Source: Setomelanomma holmii (Eukaryota > Ascomycota > Dothideomycetes > Pleosporales > Phaeosphaeriaceae). Taken from it: a stretch of DNA of 64,000 nt. The notes beneath the pieces are model-generated. The model was not told where the DNA came from, did no database searches, and saw only the letters and a program-made list of their open reading frames with translations. Below are positions 11,765 through 19,907 of the stretch, piece after piece. Positions within the stretch are counted from its first letter, which is position 1. Each line of letters opens with the position of its first letter. The stretch covers positions 62,001 to 126,000 of the forward strand of contig ML978217.1 of NCBI GenBank assembly GCA_010015745.1. The letters are read 5' to 3'. The position numbers were made by a program, and so were the translations under genes.

Positions 11765-12388
11765 TGCGATTACTCGTATGCTTCTCAACTGCAAGGCTGC
11801 TGTGCGAGTGGTATTCCGTTTGGTTGCGTCTAGCTTATGTTGTCAATAAAGTGATTCGTATGGTACGCTAACGGATTTGCGGAAGTGACATACGTTGCTT
11901 CGTGGTGTAATGAAGCCAGATTTGAAGTTGACGAGTTTTTCTAAGATCTCATCAGTTTTCGCACTGTTTACAAAGTATTCCGTGCCTGTTGGCGACGTCG
12001 CGAGCTCCGAGCGAAGTTGGGGAAAGCGGAGCGGAAGATACCTCGGTTCGGGCAGTGCTTTCCTCTTTGGGCCGATAGTGTAATCAACATGTTTGATGCT
12101 TACGTGCGTACTTCCAACTCTAGTTCCATTCGAATATCGAAATTGAACGAGATACGATGCAGGCAAATGACTCTGAATTTGAAACTGATGTTAGAGTGGA
12201 ATTGAAAAGGTAAATGCGAGAACCCTCGACACGACTATACTTCACGCAATCGATATAGCAAGTTCGAGCGAAGTAAATGAAGAACTTCCATCACGATATG
12301 ACGATTTCGAATCAGCTACGAAAGTTGCAAAAAACGGCAAAATCATACAACAGCGGGGATTCGCCAGTGGTCACCCACCTGACTGCTA
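11765..12388. other. Upstream region of oxidoreductase, with a coding-like stretch
   Basis: About 620 bp between the oxidoreductase start and the first transposon. On the minus strand 12166-11891 is open and looks protein-like (KHVDYTIGPKRKALPEPRY..FVNSAKTDEILEKL) and ends at a plausible donor (AAC followed by gtatgt, 11890). An acceptor ending near 11834 would join it in frame to the oxidoreductase start. It has no clear ATG. It may be an upstream exon or a relic cut off by the transposon insertion. Confidence 0.35.
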
Positions 12389-12434
12389 ACGTGCTACGCC
12401 AGTAAGCTGCGCACCCCACCAAGACGCGCGCAGC
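12389..12434. repeat. Left terminal inverted repeat, element 1
   Basis: 46 bp beginning ACGTGCTACG and ending CGCGCAGC; inverted match to 14142-14187 with one mismatch (position 10, G versus A). Confidence 0.93.
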
Positions 12435-12496
12435 TCCTGGTACGACTACTCAACAACCACATAATTAAACTGTCTGAAACTTTGATAAAGGATAGA

Positions 12497-14098
12497 CTAG
12501 ATCTGTCTACATTGATTCCTGTTGTGACCTTGTACATGACATTTGCTGCACATTGGTGGTGCTCTTGTTCGTGCCCGCGGAGTCTCTGCTTGGTCACTCT
12601 GCTGGACACTCATTTGAGCCTCTGTGACCAGCGCTTGGCCTTCCTGAGCCTGTAACACCCCTCCATGTGCTATATACTGTTGTTGTATTTGACGTTTACG
12701 TTGCTGGCGATGGTTAGCAGCGCGCAGCTTTGAGTTCTCCTCAGCTAAGATTGTCGCTGAGTTCATAGCAAGCTGACAGCTCTTGACAAGCTGAGCAACT
12801 GCTTGACTTGTAGGGCTTTGAGACTGTCGCTGGAGCAGACCTTGTACAAGAAGAGCCTATTGCTGAAGCCGGGTAGTTGTATGTGGAGTCTCAGCTGTCC
12901 ATGGGACTGATTCACCACCTGCTGTCCCTGGCGGGGACGGCGTTCTGACGACGGTAAGGTTGGATAGGACGCGCTCTGGACAAAGTGGGATAAGCCCTGT
13001 CGCCTCAAAGCCAGCCTCAATGTTTCTGTCCGACAGGACTGTCTGCCTGATCTTCTGGTACATCATTAACAAGTCAAGTTTGTCGACATGAAAGACGCCT
13101 TGGCGGGCAAGCTCAGCCACCTCACGTCCGTACACTACCTTCAGAGGAGAGTAGCAGCTAACATCAAGAGGCTGAAGAAGGTGTGAGGTGTGAGGTGGCA
13201 TACAGAGAGTAATAATCCTGTTGTTCTTGCAATATTGATCAAACGCTGGCGTTGCGTGGCTGTTATGGCCGTCAAGGATAAGCAGTCTGTACACTCCTGT
13301 TGTACGCAACTCTGTGTGTCTGTTGAAGTGCTTTATCCACTCAAACCCAAGCTCATTGGTTGTCCATCCATTGTCGCTAACAGCAATAACTGAGTCTGGT
13401 AAGAGGTCCTTGTACCAGCTAGCTTGGTGGAGCTTGCCAGACAAGATCACAAAGGGTGGAAGACACCAGCCAGACGCGTTGATACACTCGATTGCGGATA
13501 TGCAAACTCTGTTGCCTGGCTGTACAGTAGTAGCTCGACCAACCCTATCAGAGCTAGTGACAACTTTAGACATTGCAGCGACTCCCATCATGAAGCCAGT
13601 CTCGTCAAAGTTATATACGTCCTCTAAGAGGACTCCCCACATCTGGCGCATGTCCTTGAAAAGCTTAAACCACGCGCTGATCTGGACAGGATTCTCATTT
13701 CTTGCCCTTTGTGAGTGGAATTTCCTATTCCACTTTGTCTGAAGCTCTGGCTGGTTGTTGATAAAGCGCGTTACCCAGTTCTTGCCTATGCGTAGGGGAG
13801 AAGAATCTTGGCCGCAAGCAGCAAGTAAAACGTCTGCCATTTGTCGTATGTTGATGATATGAGGGGGAAATCCATGACGATCAAGGTCAAGGATCCATTG
13901 AACGGGAGACTGCTCTTCAACAGCGTTTAGCTTGCGGTTAACGGATGTTGTTGCGTGTTTTGGTAGGGTGCCTTGAAGGCGTGTCCGCAGGGTTGATTCT
14001 GGGACATTGAAGGCTGCTGCAAGAGCACGGTCAGACTGACAAGGATTTCTCTAGAAAGAGGCAATTGCAAGGCTTAAACGACCCTCTTTTGAAGACAT
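12497..14098 (-). pseudogene. Pogo/Fot1-type DDE transposase with two in-frame TAG codons
   Basis: From ATG at 14098 to a stop at 12497 a single minus-strand frame of 534 codons is interrupted only by TAG at 14053-14051 (codon 16) and TAG at 12859-12857; both sit where Gln (CAG) fits (SF-stop-RNPCQSDRA; RLQ-stop-ALLVQG). Order of parts: helix-turn-helix (psq type) at the N-terminus, CENP-B-like DNA-binding part with IGKNWVTRFINNQPEL, then the DDE catalytic domain with YNFDETGF (first D), LLILDGHNSHATPAF (second D) and HTSHLLQPLDVSCYSPLK (third D, 35 residues after the second, DD35D). The C-terminus ends with a CCHC knuckle CSKCHVQGHNRNQC, as in other Fot1-like proteins. All three catalytic Asp are kept. 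The two C-to-T stops look recent. Confidence 0.9.
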
Positions 14099-14141
14099 GA
14101 AAGGTTGTTGTTGTGGTGTTATGGTAGATGAGATAAGACGC

Positions 14142-14187
14142 GCTGCGCGCGTCTTGGTGGGGTGCGCAGCTTACTGGTGTAGCACGT
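14142..14187. repeat. Right terminal inverted repeat, element 1
   Basis: Inverted copy of 12389-12434. Its inner end adjoins a perfect short hairpin: AAGACGCGC and its complement separated by 3 bases at 14135-14155. Confidence 0.92.
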
Positions 14188-14189
14188 TA

Positions 14190-14232
14190 CCGTGCACGAT
14201 CGCGTGCCGACCACCTCCGCGTGGCGACCACC
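14190..14232. repeat. Left terminal inverted repeat, element 2
   Basis: 43 bp starting CCGTGCACGATCGCG; inverted match to 16316-16358 with a single mismatch at position 18. Confidence 0.9.
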
Positions 14233-14288
14233 CCGCACATCATCACCCAAACTTACCACCAACTTCAAGACGCAGTATCTCAACCAAT

Positions 14289-16206
14289 ATGGAACCTATT
14301 GACAAGGCAGTTAAAGCAATGAAATCGCACGACTCTGGAGAACAGCTTTCGTATAAAAAGTGTGCAGATATCTTCAAAGTCAACCGAGTTACGCTAGCCC
14401 AAAGATGCAAGGGCGTTCAGGGCAGTGTGGCAGTCAAAAACATCAACCAAAGAAAACTCAGCCTACAACAAGAGGCAGAGCTTATAGATTATATCAAAGA
14501 CNNNNNNNNNNNNNNNNNNNNNNNNNNNNNNNNNNNNNNNNNNNNNNNNNNNNNNNNNNNNNNNNNNNNNNNNNNNNNNNNNNNNNNNNNNNNNNNNNNN
14601 NNNNNNNNNNNNNNNNNNNNNNNNNNNNNNNNNNNNNNNNNNNNNNNNNNNNNNNNNNNNNNNNNNNNNNNNNNNNNNNNNNNNNNNNNNNNNNNNNNNN
14701 NNNNNNNNNNNNNNNNNNNNNNNNNNNNNNNNNNNNNNNNNNNNNNNNNNNNNNNNNNNNNNNNNNNNNNNNNNNNNNNNNNNNNNNNNNNNNNNNNNNN
14801 NNNNNNNNNNNNNNNNNNNNNNNNNNNNNNNNNNNNNNNNNNNNNNNNNNNNNNNNNNNNNNNNNNNNNNNNNNNNNNNNNNNNNNNNNNNNNNNNNNNN
14901 NNNNNNNNNNNNNNNNNNNNNNNNNNNNNNNNNNNNNNNNNNNNNNNNNNNNNNNNNNNNNNNNNNNNNNNNNNNNNNNNNNNNNNNNNNNNNNNNNNNN
15001 NNNNNNNNNNNNNNNNNNNNNNNNNNNNNNNNNNNNNNNNNNNNNNNNNNNNNNNNNAATGACGTAGGACTGGCCTGGCTTGAGCAGGTATTTGACCGTC
15101 ATACCAAGAAGAAAGCGCGCTCAAGTTACCGTCTCCTCATCTTAGATGGCCATGGGAGTCACGTTTCTATGGATTTTTTAGAGTATTGCTACAAAAACAA
15201 GATTCTCCTTGCTATCTTTCCTCCTCATTCAACCCACAGCCTTCAGCCACTTAACGTGGTGTTGTTTGCGCCACTTGCAAGAGCGTACACCCAAGAGCTT
15301 ACTACCCACCTTCAATTCACCCAAGGACCAGTCCCAGTCAAAAAGGGCAACTTCTTCCCGTTGTTCTGGAAGGCCTGGACCTCTACCTTTAACCAGAGAC
15401 TTATCTTGACGTCCTTTCAAGCTACTGGTATATAGCCAATGGAGAGAGACGTCATACTTCAAAGATTCCGCCCAAAGACGCTAGAACAAGATAAGGAGGC
15501 AGGAAGCTCTCCTGTACTCGCCGAAGAGGACTGGAGAAAGATGAGAGACCTTGTAGAGAAGGCAGTAAAAGATAGGATAGAAAAGGAGGCAAAGAAGATT
15601 ACTCTCTCTCTCTCCACCACCTCCAGACAAAAAACAACCTTCTTGTCCATGAGAACAAAGGTCTTGTACGCGCTCTCAACACCAAAAAGAAGCACGAGAA
15701 GAAGGGCAGACTCTTGACCTTCAGCAGCGTCAAGAATACCACGGAGGAGCTCAATTCTGGTCACCAAGGAAGTTCAGGGAGGCCCGGTACCGTGAGAGGG
15801 TGAGAGCTAAAGAGGAACTTGAGGAGAAGCTCAAAAAAGCTGAGATGAAGGACCTTAGAGCTCAGGCTGCCTTACTTGAGCAGAAAGAGGCAGGAGAAAG
15901 GCGTGTAGCGCAAGAGAATGCTAAGGTAGAGAGAGAGAGAGAGAGAAGGAAAGATTGGCTGCACAAAGAGCTAAAGGGAAGCGTAAGAAACAGGAGGAGA
16001 AAGAGGCTGCAACCGCCCAAAAATCTCTACAATTGCCCTAAAGAGGCAAGAGAGCAGCCTCTTATAAGGCTAGGCTAAAGGCAAAGAAAGCGCATCAGGC
16101 GCAATCTGCCAAAGGTAGTAGTGGTGGTGGTGAGCCTGCATGCCCACCCCCAACCAAAACCACCAGTAATGGCCGCACCGTGCAAAAACCTAGTAAATAT
16201 TGGTAG
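14289..16206 (+). pseudogene. Pogo-type transposase relic of element 2
   Basis: ATG at 14289 opens an N-terminal helix-turn-helix (KKCADIFKVNRVTLAQR, about residues 24-40) before the gap. After the gap the catalytic domain resumes: LLILDGHGSHVSMDFLEYC (second Asp) and PPHSTHSLQPLNVVLFAP, where the third catalytic Asp is Asn (codon AAC in place of GAC/GAT). A TAG at 15433-15435 interrupts FQATGI-stop-PMERDV, where Trp is usual. Further on, the conserved EYHGGAQFWSPRKFREARYR block appears only after two frame changes (within the CT repeat near 15600-15620 and near 15710-15720), and a third change near 15940-15970 lies in an AG repeat; a TAA (16039-16041) follows. The Lys/Glu/Arg-rich coiled tail ends at TAG 16204-16206. 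The gene is dead. Confidence 0.85.
14502..15057. other. Assembly gap (556 N)
   Basis: Undetermined bases inside the element 2 transposase. Repeats are a usual cause of such gaps; the given length may be an estimate. Frames across the gap cannot be compared. Confidence 0.99.
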
Positions 16207-16315
16207 CCAAATTGATTGCAAGCATCACTTTACTACTCCACTAAAAAATCTCGTGATAATATCCACTGTGGGTGGCAGTAGAGCTTCATTTTCTACTGTG
16301 GGCAAGTGTAGCTTT

Positions 16316-16358
16316 GGTGGTCGCCACGCGGAGGTGGTCGCCACGCGATCGTGCACGG
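16316..16358. repeat. Right terminal inverted repeat, element 2
   Basis: Inverted copy of 14190-14232, followed by TA at 16359-16360. Confidence 0.9.
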
Positions 16359-16609
16359 TAGTCCACCGGTACGCTGCTTAAGTAAGGCTGAGCGAACGGG
16401 AACGTCGTATGTAGAAGACGTCGCTCAATTAGTAGTATATCATCCCCATGAAAAATATCAATTTAGTGCCTGTCCTCATAATTCCGAATTCGTGCCAGCT
16501 GCTCACCCTAGAAGTCCTTATCAGACTGAGAGTTTTCTCTCACTGCATGCAACCTTACCTTGCAAAACGTGACGTCTTCATCCCTCGTGCCAACCAACAC
16601 GGAGTAAAA

Positions 16610-16909
16610 TTATACCTTGATGTCATCAGGTAGACGCACTAGACGGCCTGCTGTTATCATCTTTCTCTCGATGCCATCTTTATCCTTGACCGGCTCCCCG
16701 TACGTTTCACCCTTCACTTTCAGCAGCTCTTGCCTATTACATTCGACATACGCATGGAATTTCGTAACGAATTAGCTAAGAGTGATCGAACTACCATCTT
16801 TGTTGACGATACTAAGCGCGATGGGCGGCTTGTACCGCAGCTCTTCGGGGTAATATATGTCTCTATCCACTTTGTCGCAGAAGTCGCGGATGTTGAGCTC
16901 GTTAACGAC
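16610..16909 (-). pseudogene. Unidentified coding relic next to transposons
   Basis: One minus-strand frame from about 16909 to TAA 16612-16610 looks protein-coding: VVNELNIRDFCDKVDRD, YYPEELRYKPPIALSIV, then TAA at 16774-16772, then FVTKFHAYVECNRQELLKVK and KDKDGIERKMITAGRLVRLP. The text is rich in charged residues, unlike noncoding frames here, and the TAA fits a Gln CAA changed by C-to-T. The frame is also closed by TAA at 16912-16910. Two further frames upstream (to 17256) look partly coding. On the plus strand a short segment (KEWYIDGLVRARRDCNFFHG near 16961-17020) also looks coding, so strand is not certain. No family recognised. It may be the remains of a host gene decayed beside the transposon cluster. 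Confidence 0.35.
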
Positions 16910-16932
16910 TTAGCGGCGGCACAACGGGGGAC

Positions 16933-17256
16933 TCATTCGCAAGACTGTGCCCAAAGAGTGGTACATCGATGGGCTGGTCCGGGCCCGTCGCGATTGTAAC
17001 TTCTTCCACGGAGGCTGAGAAGTTCCAGCGCAGCCGGCAAAGAAGATCTTGGTGCATACGTTGGTTCGTGAGTTTCGGGCTGGTCGACATCTTCAAAGGC
17101 TGATTTAAGAGTTTCGAGAAGGGACGAAATTTCGTGTTTGAGCAATAGAGCGAGCTGGCGTGCGGCACAGTCCAATATAGATTGTTCCTGCCAACAGGCT
17201 AGCTGTCGTAGTAGGCTTAGTTTCATTCGCTGTTGCCTGGAAAAAGGAGTCAACAT
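16933..17256 (-). CDS. Hypothetical ORF, 107 aa, possibly part of a decayed gene
   Basis: ATG at 17256. Contains a helical stretch LLRQLACWQEQSILDCAARQ followed by LALLLKHEISSLLETLKSAF, similar in style to the C-terminal part of fungal Zn2Cys6 regulators, but no defining motif is present. It overlaps the frame of the relic at 16610-16909 in its 3' part. Evidence is only length and composition. Confidence 0.25.
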   Translation of the reverse strand: MLTPFSRQQRMKLSLLRQLACWQEQSILDCAARQLALLLKHEISSLLETLKSAFEDVDQPETHEPTYAPRSSLPAALELLSLRGRSYNRDGPGPAHRCTTLWAQSCE

Positions 17257-17406
17257 TCCGACATCTTTTAGTCTTCATCCTGGTCGTTGATGACGAACGA
17301 GCAAAATACAAAAAATCTGAATTTCCAACAGGTCGCATAGTAAAACATATCACGGAAACCTTCAACCTGGTAAATCCCGAACCAAAGAACAACACAAACA
17401 AGGCAT

Positions 17407-19128
17407 TCACACATCAATCCTTCCAAGTCCATCTCCTAGCCCCAGTCCCGCTCGAAGCTTGTCTTTGAATATTCGTCTAAGTGGCGAGCCGCTCGAGCTC
17501 ACTCTGACAGCTGTTGGACGCTTGCCTTCTTGATCCGTCTTCGTTGCTGCCGAGACGGTTGACTTCGCCCATATCTCTTTCTCCAGCTCGCGAATCTCAT
17601 CGTTCGTGCGCAATTTGAAAAGAGGTTGGCGCTCAATGGGCTTCTCTGGTACAGATGATGAATGCGCCCAGATCTTCTCTTCTTCTTCGCGAATTGAACT
17701 GTTTGATCGCAAGGGAAACGCTGGTTGCCGCGGTGGGGATTCAGGTACTTCCGAAGTCGACTCGGATGGGGAAGTGAAGTTGAGGTCCACAGGTGCTCCA
17801 CTAGTTTGTCGCTTCAGTATACGACGCAATGGCGTGTTGTTGAATCGTCGCTTCGTTTCCTCCTTACGTACTCGCTCCTCCTCTGCTTCGCTAGCTAGTC
17901 GACGTGCTTGTTCTTCTCGACTTTCGCTATCGGTTTGAAAGTATGCTGCGAGCAGGTCAATCAATGTTCCAAGTGTTTGGGTGGTATACCTACGCTTCCC
18001 GCCAACGATGCTCGATTCGAAGCCCTTGATGAATCCGGTGCTGGAAATGTGCTTGTACGCAGTGCATCTGTTGTCCCAGATTGCTACACTTCCAGCTTCC
18101 CAACGGAATCGCACAGTGTGCTCGTCGGATGAGTTGATGTTGTACTCCAACAGTTCCAGCAGCTTGTCTAGGCGTCGTGTCAGATGTTTGCAATATTGAG
18201 AAATACATGCGTCAATACCTACCAGTTTCCTTCCTGCTCAAGTCCTCAAAATCAGTGACCGCGCCAGGCGTCACATTGAGTGTTTTCAATCCAGTGATCG
18301 CATGCGTCCGGACAGCCGGATGATGCGTTTCTACAGGCGTTCGCTCCTTCGGCATACCTCGTAGATCACGAATGGAGTCATCTAGTATGGTTAGGGCTGG
18401 AATTTGCTCTAGAGCACATCATTGGTGTACGTACATTGTAGCCTTGACGTGTGTATTGCCCGCAGATCGTTCACAAATCTCTTTACTGGCCGACTCAGCT
18501 GATCATACAATCCATATTGCGACACCTGCTTTGCATCAATTGTCATTTTCAGCATGCTCAACTAACGCGTCTTACCCAGGCTGTTTCCGCCACCCGCTTC
18601 ATTCGCCTTCAAGATTGTGTAGCTCGCCGGTTTGGCTTCAAAGCTCCTATCGGATGACCACTCGCTCCTCTTGCCGCGTGGGACGGTCGCAACTTCTCCG
18701 AAATCAGTCGCACTCGTTTTCGTCTTGACACGGCCTGGCTCTCTCTCGGTTATGTGCTTGCCATGCTTTCCACGTCGATCGAAAAGTTGCGCCTGCTCTT
18801 CCAATGTCAAATTCTGGTTGCGAAAGAATACCACGCCACGTTCCGAGACCAATAATGCGAGCTCCTCCATGTCTTGCTCATTCAAGTTTGAGAGTTGAAC
18901 ATTGGAGAATTGTGTGCCAATAGAGGCATTTACATCCGTGCGCACAGCTTTCGACAATTGCAAAGGGTTTGCCGTTGTGCCAGCCTGCCCTCGCGATCTC
19001 TTGACTTCGGTGGAATTTAGTGAGTCGAATGCCCCAAAATCTTTGATGCGTTCATACGATGGAGTGCTGGTAGTACTGGAGTAGCCTGAGTCCGAAGAAG
19101 TTGGCCTGCGCGATCGATGGAATGCCAT
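17407..19128 (-). CDS. TauD/TfdA-like protein with altered metal site, possibly a decaying gene
   Basis: Exons on the minus strand: 19128-18576, 18525-18435, 18381-18223, 18167-17407. The joined text follows alpha-ketoglutarate-dependent sulfonate dioxygenases: LVSERGVVFFRNQNLT, HGKHITEREPG, FEAKPASYTILKANEAGGG, then VSQYGLYDQLSRPVKRF, THHPAVRTHAITGLKTLNV, and WDNRCTAYKHI. Two of the three Fe(II) ligands are missing: the HxD pair reads WSSD (His to Ser) and the distal His reads TAYK (His to Tyr, a C-to-T type change). Exon 1 ends in phase 1 while exon 2 needs two leading bases, so the obvious GT-AG junction leaves the frame off by one; the frame is otherwise good. The last exon runs on for 180 residues of low-complexity, charged sequence without a stop. 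Either a pseudogene in early decay or a non-catalytic derivative with unusual splicing. An open frame extends upstream to 19422, so the start is uncertain. Confidence 0.65.
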
Positions 19129-19907
19129 GTTGCTCTCGTCCGATACGATTTCAGACGTGTTTTTGGTGTCCGCCGTGTAGAGTAGCGCTGGTTTTTCGAC
19201 GATGGTGCGCAATATTTCCTGGCCCTGAAATGTGAATGCTCTATGATACAAGTTCCACGAGTTTGCCAGCATAACCCAGGAGTTCAAGGGAAGAGGCTCG
19301 CGACATCGGAAATGGGCTAAATATGATAGGACGATCACATCAAAAAAGGATGGCTGACAGTTGACTGCCGGTCTTAAGGAGCTGGGCACGTGGTTGTGAT
19401 TGGCTAGTCGGTGGCTCAGCATCGCGCAATCCGTGGCGTTGATGAGACCATCGGTCCGTCGCGAACTCCATTCTCGGCCTCGAGCTGATCGTCATTGTCA
19501 GCTTCGCAACACCATACCATCACTGTCTTTACGACTATGCTGTTGAATGAAGGCAAAGTTACTTCAAGCATGAAGACCGTACAAGAAGAGAGACGAAAGG
19601 ATAGCACCGAAACTCTCGTATATCCAGATATCATTTTAGGCGCAATTTAGGTAGTGTACGATCGATAGCACAATCCTCGGGTCGCATAGAGGCAATTCTT
19701 CAAAGCCGAAAGAGCTGTCTTATAGCGTAGCATATCTTTGGCCATCCGAATAGCTGCTAGTCATGGCTTTGCCAACGGTCGTGGGAGGTGTGGGGAAGAT
19801 TTGATTGAGGAGGGGTGAAAACTGGTCTACGCAGGACAGTCGGGACCTTGACTTTCTCGTCACGAATTCGAACGAGGCGCCTTACGAACACCGGTCGCGA
19901 CGACAAG
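19129..19907. other. Upstream region of TauD-like gene
   Basis: About 780 bp between the TauD-like start and the 3' end of the F-box gene, both on the minus strand. The first 300 bp remain open in frame with the TauD-like gene; beyond that I see no gene. It should hold the promoter of the TauD-like gene and the F-box 3' UTR. Confidence 0.5.

Larger units (their letters stand above)
12389..14187 (-). mobile_element. Fot1/pogo-type DNA transposon, 1799 bp, element 1
   Basis: Bounded by 46-bp terminal inverted repeats (12389-12434 and 14142-14187) that differ at one position, with TA on both sides (12387-12388 and 14188-14189), the target duplication of the Tc1/mariner/pogo superfamily. It contains one transposase gene on the minus strand. 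Size, repeat length and TA duplication match the fungal Fot1 group. Its right-hand TA is also the left-hand TA of the next element, so the two transposons touch. The near-identical ends and almost open gene suggest a fairly young copy. Confidence 0.93.
14190..16358 (+). mobile_element. Second pogo-superfamily transposon, element 2, with assembly gap
   Basis: Bounded by 43-bp inverted repeats (14190-14232 and 16316-16358; one mismatch) and TA dinucleotides at 14188-14189 and 16359-16360. The repeats share no sequence with those of element 1, so this is a different family. Each end carries two tandem copies of a GTGGCGACCACC-like unit (near-perfect on the left, perfect on the right). It encodes a decayed transposase on the plus strand. 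A run of 556 N (14502-15057) hides the middle of the gene, so true length is unknown. Element 1 sits exactly in its left TA. Confidence 0.88.

Noticed and set aside
14489..15124. Long minus-strand frames across the N block
   Set aside because: Open only because unknown bases cannot give stop codons.
15920..15955. GA-rich microsatellite as an independent repeat feature
   Set aside because: It is part of the decayed coiled tail of the element 2 transposase.
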